64,000 nucleotides of DNA, taken from NCBI RefSeq assembly GCF_003052165.1, contig NZ_CP024869.1:3506001-3570000 (forward strand). Reading direction: 5' to 3'. A program made the translations under genes and the position numbers. The notes beneath the pieces were generated by a model, which saw only the letters and a program-made list of their open reading frames with translations, was not told where the DNA came from and did not search any database. Below, piece by piece: positions 18,290 through 26,597 of this stretch. The number at the start of each line of letters is the position of its first letter. The stretch's first letter is position 1. Source of the DNA: Dietzia sp. JS16-p6b. Its GTDB lineage: Bacteria > Actinomycetota > Actinomycetes > Mycobacteriales > Mycobacteriaceae.

Positions 18290-18910
18290 CTATCCGGCTG
18301 ATCCGGGCCACCTTCCGGTGATCAACTCGGTCATCTCGGTCACCCAGGTGTCGTCGAGTGCGGCGTCCCGGCGCACGAGGATGCGGAAGATCGCGGTGCC
18401 GGCCACCACCTCGGCCAGCATGGGCAGCTGATCACCACCGCGGCGCCCCTGTCCGAACCGCGACTCGAACGCGGTCAGGTTCCCGGCCAGCCGGGCGATC
18501 ATCTGGCCGTGGAGCTCGGGGTCGGCGACGGTGTCGGCGATCAGACCCGGTAGCGCGACCCGCACCTCGGGCCTGTCGAACAGGTCCCGGATCGTCTCGA
18601 CGAGGACCCTGATGTCGTCGCGGAGATCACCGGAGCCGCCCGGCGCGGGTATCGCCTCCGCGTCCAGGACCGCCTCGTGGACGAGCTGCGCCTTGCCCGA
18701 CCATCGCCGGTAGATGGACGCGGTGGTGGTTCCCGCGCGCGCGGCGATCGCCGAGAGCGACAGCGCGGGGTAGCCCGTCTCGCAGATCAGCTCCCTGGTG
18801 GCGGCGATGACGGCGGTGTCGATCCGGCTGTCGCGAGGGCGCCCGGCACCTGGGCGACCCCCGGCGGACTTGGCCGATTCCCCACCAACCGCGCGCGCGT
18901 CTGCTGTCAT
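18290..18910 (-). CDS. TetR-family transcriptional regulator
   Basis: A 206-aa regulator. An N-terminal TetR HTH is visible as LSLSAIAARAGTTTASIYRRWSGKAQLVHEAV, and the ligand-binding C-terminal half has a TetR_C-like composition. The start at ATG 18910 leaves a short disordered Gly/Pro/Arg-rich leader. It is divergent from the lipocalin/LLM/dikinase operon, 51 bp away, and probably represses it and itself through the palindrome between them. Confidence 0.88.
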   Translation of the reverse strand: MTADARAVGGESAKSAGGRPGAGRPRDSRIDTAVIAATRELICETGYPALSLSAIAARAGTTTASIYRRWSGKAQLVHEAVLDAEAIPAPGGSGDLRDDIRVLVETIRDLFDRPEVRVALPGLIADTVADPELHGQMIARLAGNLTAFESRFGQGRRGGDQLPMLAEVVAGTAIFRILVRRDAALDDTWVTEMTELITGRWPGSAG

Positions 18911-18928
18911 GAACCCACCATAGTTCCA

Positions 18929-18941
18929 ATGCAGTGTGCAT
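18929..18941. promoter_or_regulatory. Palindrome ATGCA-N3-TGCAT, TetR operator candidate
   Basis: A perfect 5-bp inverted repeat sits in the 51-bp divergent promoter between the TetR gene and the 18962 operon, just upstream of a TATTGT -10-like hexamer (18944-18949). Its position is what is expected for autoregulation and operon repression by the adjacent TetR. Confidence 0.5.
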
Positions 18942-18961
18942 CGTATTGTAGGGAGAGCCCC

Positions 18962-20134
18962 GTGACCCTCAGCCCGCTCGACGAGTACCCGATCCACCAG
19001 ACGCACGCGCCGGTGAACTGGCCGGCCACGTCCGACCGGAACTTCTACGATCGGTCCTACTTCAACGTGCTCGACCGCGAGGGCCGATTCATGGCGCTCA
19101 CCGGCATCGGCTACTACCCGCGCCTGGGCGTCAAGGACGCCTACGTCGTGGTCCGCCGGGGTGATACGCAGACCGCGGTGCACCTCAGCGACGCGATCGA
19201 CGACGACCGCCTCACGCCTCACGTCGGCGGGTACCGGCTCGAGGTGATCGAGCCACTCCGGGAACTGCGGCTCACACTGGAGCCGACCGAGGGCATCGCC
19301 GCCGACCTGACCTGGCGGGGACTGTTCCCCGCGGCCATGGAGGAACCGCACTCGATGCTCACCGACCGCCGGGTCACCCTCCAGGCCAGCCGCTTCGCGC
19401 AACTCGGCTCGTGGGACGGGTGGATCGAGGTCGACGGCGAGCGGCTCGAGGTCACGCACTCCTCCTCGGTGGCCGCCCGGGACCGCTCGTGGGGCATCCG
19501 TCCGGTGGGCGAACCCGAACCCGCCGGGCGGCCCGACACGGCGTTCCGCGGGATGTGGTGGCTCTATCTGCCCCTGGCGTTCGACGAGTACCAGTTGTTC
19601 CTCATCATCCAGGAGGACCCCGACGGTCACCGCAGCCTCTACGACTGCACACGGCGCTGGCGGGACGGCCGGGTGGAGCAGCTCGACGGCGTGCGCGTGG
19701 ACGTGGACTACCGCGTCGGCACCCGGATCCCGACGGGCGTCCACGTCGAGTTCATGAACCGCGCGGGTGACCGGTTCCGACTCGACGTGGAGTCGAAGTT
19801 GTTCGCCCCCATCGCGTTCGGTTCCGGGTACGGCGGCGACTCCTCCTGGGCTCACGGCAGCTGGAAGGGCGAGGGCTTCACCGAGCGGGTGAGCTTCGAC
19901 CTGACCGACCCCCAGGTGATGGCCGGGGCGGCGTTCAGCCTGATCGACCACGTCGGTCGCGCCGTGTGCACGGAGGCGGACGGATCGACCCACGAGGGCG
20001 CGGGACTGTTCGAGCACGGCGTGATCGGCCCCCACCACCCGTCGGGGTTCACCGACTGGACCGACGGTGCGGGCACGGGGTCGGGTCCGGACACCGACGC
20101 GGAGTCGGCCTCGCGGGACGGGACGCCGGCGTGA
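18962..20134 (+). CDS. Lipocalin/AttH-like protein of unknown function
   Basis: A 390-aa soluble protein without a signal peptide. I do not recognise it with certainty. The arrangement of Trp/Tyr-rich beta strands (RDRSWGIRPVG, MWWLYLPLAFDEYQLFLIIQED, GEGFTERVSFD) resembles the AttH/CrtC-type lipocalin fold and DUF7064/7065-like actinobacterial proteins often found in lipid or terpenoid catabolic clusters. The GTG start is preceded by AGGGAG. Its stop overlaps the next gene's GTG (GTGA), so it is translationally coupled to the LLM oxidoreductase. Confidence 0.6.
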   Translation: MTLSPLDEYPIHQTHAPVNWPATSDRNFYDRSYFNVLDREGRFMALTGIGYYPRLGVKDAYVVVRRGDTQTAVHLSDAIDDDRLTPHVGGYRLEVIEPLRELRLTLEPTEGIAADLTWRGLFPAAMEEPHSMLTDRRVTLQASRFAQLGSWDGWIEVDGERLEVTHSSSVAARDRSWGIRPVGEPEPAGRPDTAFRGMWWLYLPLAFDEYQLFLIIQEDPDGHRSLYDCTRRWRDGRVEQLDGVRVDVDYRVGTRIPTGVHVEFMNRAGDRFRLDVESKLFAPIAFGSGYGGDSSWAHGSWKGEGFTERVSFDLTDPQVMAGAAFSLIDHVGRAVCTEADGSTHEGAGLFEHGVIGPHHPSGFTDWTDGAGTGSGPDTDAESASRDGTPA

Positions 20135-21129
20135 AGGTCATGACCGCGCTCTTCGGCCCCACGGACGCCGTCGACCGTTCGGCAGCGCTCAGGGAGGCCG
20201 GTGCGTCCGGGGTGTTCACCTTCGAGGGCCCGCACGACGTGTTCACCCCCCTGGTGCTTGCGTCCCAGGTCCGGGGCCTGGACGTGATGTCCAACGTCGC
20301 GATCGGCTTTCCCCGCAACCCCGTCCAGCTGGCCCACCAGGCCTACGACCTGCAGCTGCTCAGCGAGGGCCGGTTCGTCCTGGGGTTGGGTACGCAGGTG
20401 CGGGCGCAGATCGAGAAGCGCTACGGAACCGAGTTCGATCACCCCGTCGAGCGCATGACGGAACTGGTGGGGGCTCTGCGGGCCGTCTTCGCCACCTGGG
20501 AGACCGGTGAGCGCCTGGATTTCCGGGGGGAGTACTACCGCCACACCCTCATGACACCCACCTTCGTGCCCGGACCCAACCCGTACGGCCCGCCGCCCAT
20601 CTACCTCGGCGCGCTCGGGCCCCGGCTGACCCGGGCCACCGCGCAGGTGGCCGACGGCCTCCTGGTGATGCCGTTCGGGTCCACGAAGTTCCTCCGTGAG
20701 TCGACGATGCCGGCCGTGCGCGCGGGACTCGCCGCCGCCGGTCGCCGTGAGGACGACTTCGAGGTGGTGCCCGAGGTGATCGTGTCCGTGGCCGCCGGAC
20801 GGGACGACGACCACGTGTCCACCCGCCGGTTGCTGGCGTTCTACGGTTCCACCCCCGCGTACAAGCCGGTGCTCGACGCCCACGGCTGGGGCGATCTGCA
20901 GCCCGAGCTCAACGCCATGTCCAAACAGGGCCGATGGCAGGAGATGACGTCGTTGATCAGCGACGAGATCCTGCACACCATCGCCGCTTGCGGAACCCCG
21001 GCCGAGGTGGCCGCGCACATCCGCGACCGGGTGGACGGGGTGTCGGACCGGCTCTGCCTCTATCAGACCGGTCCCATCGCCACCGATGCGTTGGCCGAGA
21101 TCGTCGACGCGCTGGGGGGCGGGCGATGA
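20131..21129 (+). CDS. F420-dependent LLM-class oxidoreductase (TIGR03617-like)
   Basis: A 332-aa TIM-barrel luciferase-like oxidoreductase, predicted to use coenzyme F420 by its resemblance to the TIGR03617 actinobacterial subfamily. The block LLSEGRFVLGLGTQVRAQIEKRYG is the typical LLM signature, and PPIYLGALGPRLTRATAQVADGL is the central strand-helix block. GTG 20131 overlaps the stop of the upstream gene, and its own stop overlaps the ATG of the dikinase. The substrate is unknown. Confidence 0.82.
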   Translation: MKVMTALFGPTDAVDRSAALREAGASGVFTFEGPHDVFTPLVLASQVRGLDVMSNVAIGFPRNPVQLAHQAYDLQLLSEGRFVLGLGTQVRAQIEKRYGTEFDHPVERMTELVGALRAVFATWETGERLDFRGEYYRHTLMTPTFVPGPNPYGPPPIYLGALGPRLTRATAQVADGLLVMPFGSTKFLRESTMPAVRAGLAAAGRREDDFEVVPEVIVSVAAGRDDDHVSTRRLLAFYGSTPAYKPVLDAHGWGDLQPELNAMSKQGRWQEMTSLISDEILHTIAACGTPAEVAAHIRDRVDGVSDRLCLYQTGPIATDALAEIVDALGGGR

Positions 21130-23729
21130 CGCCGACGGTGGTCGAGTTCGACGAGGTCACTGACGACCGCTACGGCGGGAAGGCCGCGGGTCTGGCAGGA
21201 CTCCGGCGTCTCGGCCTGGACGTCCCCCACGGTTTCGTCATCGCGGACGCGTCGGCGGACCTCGTCGTCGTCGACCTCTCCCGGTGGTTCGACCGCATGG
21301 CCGACGCCGGCGCGACGCCGGTGGCCGTGAGGTCCTCGGCGGCCGGAGAGGACGGCGGGGACCACTCGTTCGCCGGACAGTACGACACGGTGCTGGGCGT
21401 GGAGTCGGCAGAGGATTTCGCCGACGCGGTGCGCACGTGTGTGGCATCCGTCGGCTCGGGCCGCGCGTCGTCCTACCGCGCCGATCCGGCGACCGGCACC
21501 GGGTCCGTTCCGGCGGACACCAGCACGGCCACCGGCCCGCCGGCCATGCACCTGGTGGTCCAGCAGATGGTGGACGCACGCGCCGCCGGCGTGGTGTTCA
21601 CCGCGGATCCCACCAGCGGCCGGCGCGACCTCATGGTCATCGACGCGGTTCCCGGCCTGGGTGAGGCGCTGGTCGACGGATCGGCGTCACCTGACCACCT
21701 GATCCTGGATTCCGCCGGCCGGGTGGCCCTCCGCGAGTACGACGACGAGGCGGTCTTGTCCCCCGAGGAGATCGCAGCGATCAGGTCGGGCGCCCAGCGC
21801 GCTGAGCAGCACTGGGGCCGATCGATGGACCTGGAGTGGGCGATCGACCGGGACGGCAGGCTCTGGTGGCTGCAGGCCAGGCCCGTCACCACGCTTCCCG
21901 CGGACCTCGCGGAGATGGACTCGCCGCTGGCCGGTGAGGACCACATCTATACGCGCTGCAACATCGGCGAGATGATGCCGGGGGCGTTCTGTCCCCTGAC
22001 GGCGTCGGTCTCGGGGTTCGCGATCGACTACGCCATGCAGCAGATCCAGGTGGTGGCCCGCGCCCAACCGAGCTACGACCGACCCTGGCTCCAGGTGGGA
22101 TACTTCTCCGGGCACATGTTCCTCAACCTCACCGAGGGGACGGCGCTGAGCTCGGGCATCGTGGGCAACTCGCTCGAGCAGTTCTCCACCTCGATCTGCG
22201 GGCGGGTGGTCGACGAGCTGGTCCCCAAGCCGCCCAAGCCGTTCCTGCGCCGGCTCACCAACACCATCCGCCTGTCCTCCCACGCGCTGTCCGCCGGACC
22301 CGCCATCCGCAGACTGCCGGGGCGGATCACTGACTGGCGGGTCCCGACCGACGACGACCCGCGGCGGGTGATGGAGCAGTTGGAGGCCGGGATCGAGCTC
22401 TACTGCGACGTCACGTTGACCCACGTGCGGTCCTCCTCACGCGCCGCGGTCGCCGCCAACATCCTCGAGAGCGTGCTGATCTCGCGAGCGGTCAAGGCCG
22501 GTCGGGGGGAGGACTCGGGCCGCACCGACGCGGCGCGGCTCATGGCCGGCGCCTCCGATGTGGAGAGCGCGGTCATGCTGGAGCAGCTGGACGCGGTGGT
22601 CCGCGCCCTCGCCGCCGATCCCGCAGCCGCCGCGGGCTTCCTCGCCACCGATCCCGGTGACGCCGTGACCCGCCTGCGGGCCTCGGACGGCGCGACGGGC
22701 GCGATGCTGCGTGAGTTCCTGGGCCGTCACGGTCACCGCGGATACCGCGAGCTGTGCATGCGCGACCCCTCCTGGGCCGACGATCCGGAGGGACTCGGGG
22801 CGATGATGCAGGTGATGGTGCGGTCGGCGCAGGCGGCGGGCGATCCGGCCGGCTCCGATCCGGACAGCTCCGAACCGGCGGGCTCCCCGCGATCCGCCCC
22901 TCCGATCCCGGTTCGCGCTCCGACCTCCGGGGGCGGATCGACCTCTGAGGGGCAGATTGTGAGCCCGGCAGCTGCAGGCGCGGCAGCGGCAGGCCCGACA
23001 GCGGCAGTCCCGGCAGCGGCAGGCGCGGACGTCCACGGGTCCGTCTCGCCCGTCATCCGCCTGCTCTCCCGGTTCGCGCAGGAGGGCGCGCGTGGGCGCG
23101 AGGAGACCAAGTCCGCGATGGCGCTGATGGCGCACGCGCTCAAGCGGGGGTACCGCCACCTCGGCGAGGTCCTGGCCGCCGCCGGACGACTGCCCGACGC
23201 GGACCTGGTGTTCTTCTTCGACCGTGCGGAGCTGGGCCGGATCGTCGGGCCGGGGGAGATCGGCGATCTCGTCCAGAGCGCCCTCGCGCGCCGGGAGGCA
23301 CTGGCGTTCCAGGACGTGCTGGAGTTCCCCGACGTGTCGGTCGGTCGCCCGGTCCCGCTGATCGCCCGGCCCCCGCGTGAGGCCGCGGGCGGGGAGATCA
23401 TCGGGCGACCCGCGAGCCGCGGATCGGTGGAGGGCGTGGTGCGCGTGGCCAGGTCCATCTTGGACGCCCGCGAGGTGCGGTCGGGCGAGATCCTGGTCGC
23501 ACCCGTCACGGATGTGGGCTGGACTCCCTACTTCACGGTGATCGCCGCGCTGGTCACCGACATCGGCAGTTCGGTCTCCCACGGGGCCGTGGTGGCGCGC
23601 GAGTACGGGCTGCCCTGCGTGGTCAACACACTGGTCGCCACGCAGACGCTGCGGACCGGTGACCTCGTCCGGGTGGACGGCGACCGGGGGGTGGTGACGC
23701 GGTTGGACCGGAGCGCGGACGTCAGGTGA
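21126..23729 (+). CDS. PEP synthase / rifampicin-phosphotransferase-like dikinase
   Basis: An 867-aa ATP-dependent dikinase. The N-terminal ATP-grasp domain shows GGKAAGLAGL, VAVRSSAAGED and AGVVFTADPTSGRRD, ending in DGRLWWLQARPVT. A long middle domain follows. The C-terminal swivelling domain carries the phosphorylated His in GSSVSHGAVVAREYGLPCVV. These enzymes move the ATP beta-phosphate to a substrate via His. The pyruvate/PEP-binding barrel of true PEP synthase seems absent, which places it with Rph-like or phenylphosphate-synthase-like enzymes. An Ala/Gly/Pro-rich linker (about residues 615-640) separates the middle and C-terminal parts. Co-translation with the LLM gene suggests phosphorylation of a catabolic intermediate (inference). 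Confidence 0.78.
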   Translation: MTPTVVEFDEVTDDRYGGKAAGLAGLRRLGLDVPHGFVIADASADLVVVDLSRWFDRMADAGATPVAVRSSAAGEDGGDHSFAGQYDTVLGVESAEDFADAVRTCVASVGSGRASSYRADPATGTGSVPADTSTATGPPAMHLVVQQMVDARAAGVVFTADPTSGRRDLMVIDAVPGLGEALVDGSASPDHLILDSAGRVALREYDDEAVLSPEEIAAIRSGAQRAEQHWGRSMDLEWAIDRDGRLWWLQARPVTTLPADLAEMDSPLAGEDHIYTRCNIGEMMPGAFCPLTASVSGFAIDYAMQQIQVVARAQPSYDRPWLQVGYFSGHMFLNLTEGTALSSGIVGNSLEQFSTSICGRVVDELVPKPPKPFLRRLTNTIRLSSHALSAGPAIRRLPGRITDWRVPTDDDPRRVMEQLEAGIELYCDVTLTHVRSSSRAAVAANILESVLISRAVKAGRGEDSGRTDAARLMAGASDVESAVMLEQLDAVVRALAADPAAAAGFLATDPGDAVTRLRASDGATGAMLREFLGRHGHRGYRELCMRDPSWADDPEGLGAMMQVMVRSAQAAGDPAGSDPDSSEPAGSPRSAPPIPVRAPTSGGGSTSEGQIVSPAAAGAAAAGPTAAVPAAAGADVHGSVSPVIRLLSRFAQEGARGREETKSAMALMAHALKRGYRHLGEVLAAAGRLPDADLVFFFDRAELGRIVGPGEIGDLVQSALARREALAFQDVLEFPDVSVGRPVPLIARPPREAAGGEIIGRPASRGSVEGVVRVARSILDAREVRSGEILVAPVTDVGWTPYFTVIAALVTDIGSSVSHGAVVAREYGLPCVVNTLVATQTLRTGDLVRVDGDRGVVTRLDRSADVR

Positions 23730-24051
23730 AGTAGTCCGGGCGGCTGACGTAGGTGTCGGTGACGAACATGACCCCCGAGGCCTCGTCGAGCAGGGACCGC
23801 AGTCCGACGAGCAGCGCATCGACACGGTGATCAGGGATGACGGTGATGAGCAGGGCGAGGGTCTCCTGCTCGTTGAACAGCAGTCCGCCCTCCCGGTATC
23901 CGTGGTGGCCCAGCCCGGACACCCCGGAAATGGTGGTGAAACCGGTCGCGCCGGAATGCTCGATGAGTCGTCGCACGTCGGGGGCGTCGGATCCCGGGAC
24001 GATCACTTCGATCTTGGTCATCCTGGTGAGGTTGGCTCGGGTCATGGTCAT
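23722..24051 (-). CDS. PII-like signalling protein associated with DabAB
   Basis: A 109-aa protein with the ferredoxin-like PII fold pattern: an N-terminal KIEVIVPGSDAPDVRRLIEHSGATGFT strand-helix, a GLGHHGYREGG loop where PII proteins have their T-loop, and a C-terminal FVTDTYVSRPD. PII-like proteins beside inorganic-carbon transporters are thought to sense adenine nucleotides or bicarbonate and adjust uptake. The ATG overlaps the dabA stop (ATGA). The 3' end overlaps the convergent dikinase gene by 8 nt. Confidence 0.7.
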   Translation of the reverse strand: MTMTRANLTRMTKIEVIVPGSDAPDVRRLIEHSGATGFTTISGVSGLGHHGYREGGLLFNEQETLALLITVIPDHRVDALLVGLRSLLDEASGVMFVTDTYVSRPDYFT

Positions 24052-26597
24052 TCTCCGATCTCGGTGGGATACGGGGTCCATCCACCGCGGGTGCGGTGGT
24101 GCCATCGGGGGGACTGGTCGTTCCGGGCCAGCAGGGTGATCCAGTGGTTGTCGACGAGGTCCCGAACCCCGGGGTTACGGGCCAGGATCGCGTCTATGCG
24201 CTCGTGCGGTGCGTGGACGAGGACCAGTAAACGCATGGGTTCATGCGCGAGGTGATCACCGACCGCCACGGACTGCCAGGGCAGACCGGTTCGCAGGTCG
24301 CCGCCGGGGCCGGTGACCACACCGATCCCGCCGACGACGTTGTGGGTGGTCTTGGTGCCGGCGCCGAAGGTCCGGGGGGCGACGGTGGAGAAGTAGTACT
24401 GGCAATTGATCCACTGTGCGACCACCACGGGCGCGGTGAGGATCGTCTCCAGCGCGCTCCCGGACGGGTCCTCGTCGGCGTTGTAGGAGTGCAGGAAGCA
24501 TCGACGACGGAGGTCGACGCCCTCCGTGACCGCCCGCGGCCCGATGATGATCGCCGCGTTCCCGGCGAGGCCCCACTCGGGGTAGACCTGGGCCCAGTCC
24601 GCACCCCGCGCGTCGACGTGGCGCGCGGCCGCGCCCGGCTCCGGGCTCACGGGCGCCCCCGGAAGAAGAGCGGAGCGTTCGATCGCGAGGCGCTCGCCGG
24701 CCTCGGCCAGGTCCCCGACGAGCCGCTCCAGGTCGTCTCGGTGCGACTCGGGGATCTGGTGGCGATCCAGAACGACGACGTGGTCGGTGGTGGTGTCGTG
24801 CTCGGCGGCGACGAACCAGGTGTCGTCCGGGATGGCGATACCGCGACCGGACAGCGCATCGCGGACGCCCCGGTCGTTGAGGATGTCCACGGCCGCGCGG
24901 GCGTTGGGCCCGCCGGCGTTGCCGCCGCACGCCCCGCAGGTCAGCGCCGAATGGTAGGGGTTGTTCTCGGTGGACGCCCCGTGTCCGCAGAGCACCACCA
25001 GTCGCGCGAAATCGGTGGTCAGGCCCATGACTGACAGTGCCGTCTCAGCGATCTGCACCCGTTGGTCCAGGCTCAGTGAGCTCGCGGTGTCGATCACGGT
25101 GCGGGCGACGGGCGCGATCCGGGCGCGGACACGGGCGCGCCACCGCCGGACGTGGCGGGGTGCGATGGTCTTGGCGGCCGCGGCCGGCCCGTTGGCCCAG
25201 CCGAGGATCTCCGCGAGGACGAATGGTGCCGCCAGGTCCGCTTTGGCGGTGTGAACCGCGTCGGTGGTGGCCGTGAGCGAGTTCAGTCCGGCCAGGGTCC
25301 GCCGCGCCTCCCCCCGCGCGGTCGGTGCCGGTTGTTCGTACAAGTCGATCTGAGGCGTCACCAGCGCGGGAGCCGAGACGGTGGGGTCCCCCTTCGCCAG
25401 ACCGTGGATGCGGCAGGCCACGGCGAAGAACCCCGCGAACCCGAATGTCCGGTACCCGCCCAGCCCCTCCAGATGCCGCCTGAGCCCCTCGGAGCGAGGA
25501 TCGATGCACAGCACCAGTTGCGCCTCGGCGCGGTCGGACGTCGAGGACGGCGCGGGATCGCGCAACCGGGCCAGGAGGCCTCGCCGGTAATTCGTCTCGT
25601 AGGCGTCGAGCCAGACGAGGGGCCGGGACGCCACGGGCATGTGGTCGAGGATCCGCGCGACGTCCGCCTCCTCGTCTGCGTTGCGACCGATCGCGCCCAG
25701 GGCGCGGGCCGCGAGATGCGCCCGGTCCGACCTCGACGTCGCTCGCGGTGCGGGTGCCGGATCCAGATCGGGGACACCACGGGAGGCGTCGAGCAGATGG
25801 GCTTCGTAGCTGAGCCGCAGCGCGAGGTAGTCGACCAGGTCGATCCCGGAGCCGGGGGAGTTGCTACGCCACAGGACGTGCCCGGCCCAGCCCGGGAGCC
25901 GCGTCAGATGCGCCCGCAGGTAGGCGATCCGCTCGCCCCCGTACCCCACACCGAGCAGGTGCAACGCGGTCGTGACCGCATCGGCCGGGTCGGAGGGCAG
26001 CTCCCTGAGGTTCCGGCGGGCCACCGGTGGCAGGGTGGTGTCGCGGGCCGCGAGATCGGCCCAGGCCCGATAGAACCCGTGTTCGCGGCCGGGGAGAGAC
26101 CAGGCGGCCTGCCCGGGGTCGAGAAAGGCCGAGCACCACTTGGCGGTGAGGGCGTCGATCGCCGCGGCCGTGTGCGGACAGGTGCGTTCGCTGCGGGTGA
26201 GCAGCCGCCGGGTCGGGGCCGGCGGGATCGAGCCATGGAGGAGGTCCGCTGTCAGTACCTCCGCAGGGGTCCGGACGCGGCCGGCGATCTCGACCGGTGC
26301 CGCACGGACCGCCTCGGGGACCTGGCGTTCGAGTGCTTCGAGGAGGTCGTGGCTGGTGATTCGACCGGCGGCGTGGGCGGCGCGGAACCTCGATTCACCG
26401 AGGGTCCCCTCGGCGCCGTAGAGATCCCCGGCCGCCACGAGCGCCTCATGGAAGGGCCGATGTTCCAGACCGCCGAGCGGGTTGACGGCGATGAAGCTGC
26501 CCAGCGGCCACACGGGGGTGAGCACGCGGGCGGCCACACTGATCTCGGCGCGGACCCGTGTGCGATCCACGGCCCTCTGATCGGCGGGCGTGGTCAT
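24048..26597 (-). CDS. dabA: DabA inorganic carbon uptake protein (DUF2309)
   Basis: An 849-aa cytoplasmic, membrane-associated protein of the DAB system, which is known to couple a beta-carbonic-anhydrase-like hydration of CO2 to ion flow through DabB. The zinc site is complete: Cys364 and Asp366 in LCIDPRSEGL, His539 in LCGHGAST and Cys554 in LTCGACGG. The 15-residue spacing between the last two matches what I recall for the Halothiobacillus protein. An NPLGGLEHRPF N-terminal motif is also present. The start overlaps the dabB stop by 4 nt. Confidence 0.92.
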   Translation of the reverse strand: MTTPADQRAVDRTRVRAEISVAARVLTPVWPLGSFIAVNPLGGLEHRPFHEALVAAGDLYGAEGTLGESRFRAAHAAGRITSHDLLEALERQVPEAVRAAPVEIAGRVRTPAEVLTADLLHGSIPPAPTRRLLTRSERTCPHTAAAIDALTAKWCSAFLDPGQAAWSLPGREHGFYRAWADLAARDTTLPPVARRNLRELPSDPADAVTTALHLLGVGYGGERIAYLRAHLTRLPGWAGHVLWRSNSPGSGIDLVDYLALRLSYEAHLLDASRGVPDLDPAPAPRATSRSDRAHLAARALGAIGRNADEEADVARILDHMPVASRPLVWLDAYETNYRRGLLARLRDPAPSSTSDRAEAQLVLCIDPRSEGLRRHLEGLGGYRTFGFAGFFAVACRIHGLAKGDPTVSAPALVTPQIDLYEQPAPTARGEARRTLAGLNSLTATTDAVHTAKADLAAPFVLAEILGWANGPAAAAKTIAPRHVRRWRARVRARIAPVARTVIDTASSLSLDQRVQIAETALSVMGLTTDFARLVVLCGHGASTENNPYHSALTCGACGGNAGGPNARAAVDILNDRGVRDALSGRGIAIPDDTWFVAAEHDTTTDHVVVLDRHQIPESHRDDLERLVGDLAEAGERLAIERSALLPGAPVSPEPGAAARHVDARGADWAQVYPEWGLAGNAAIIIGPRAVTEGVDLRRRCFLHSYNADEDPSGSALETILTAPVVVAQWINCQYYFSTVAPRTFGAGTKTTHNVVGGIGVVTGPGGDLRTGLPWQSVAVGDHLAHEPMRLLVLVHAPHERIDAILARNPGVRDLVDNHWITLLARNDQSPRWHHRTRGGWTPYPTEIGE

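Noticed and set aside
18677-18961. N-terminal extension of the lipocalin-like gene upstream of 18962
   Set aside because: It would run antisense through the TetR gene; the GTG at 18962 has its own ribosome-binding site after the divergent promoter.
22956-23030. GGCAGC-rich stretch in the dikinase as a repeat element
   Set aside because: It encodes an Ala/Gly/Pro interdomain linker in an otherwise intact frame.
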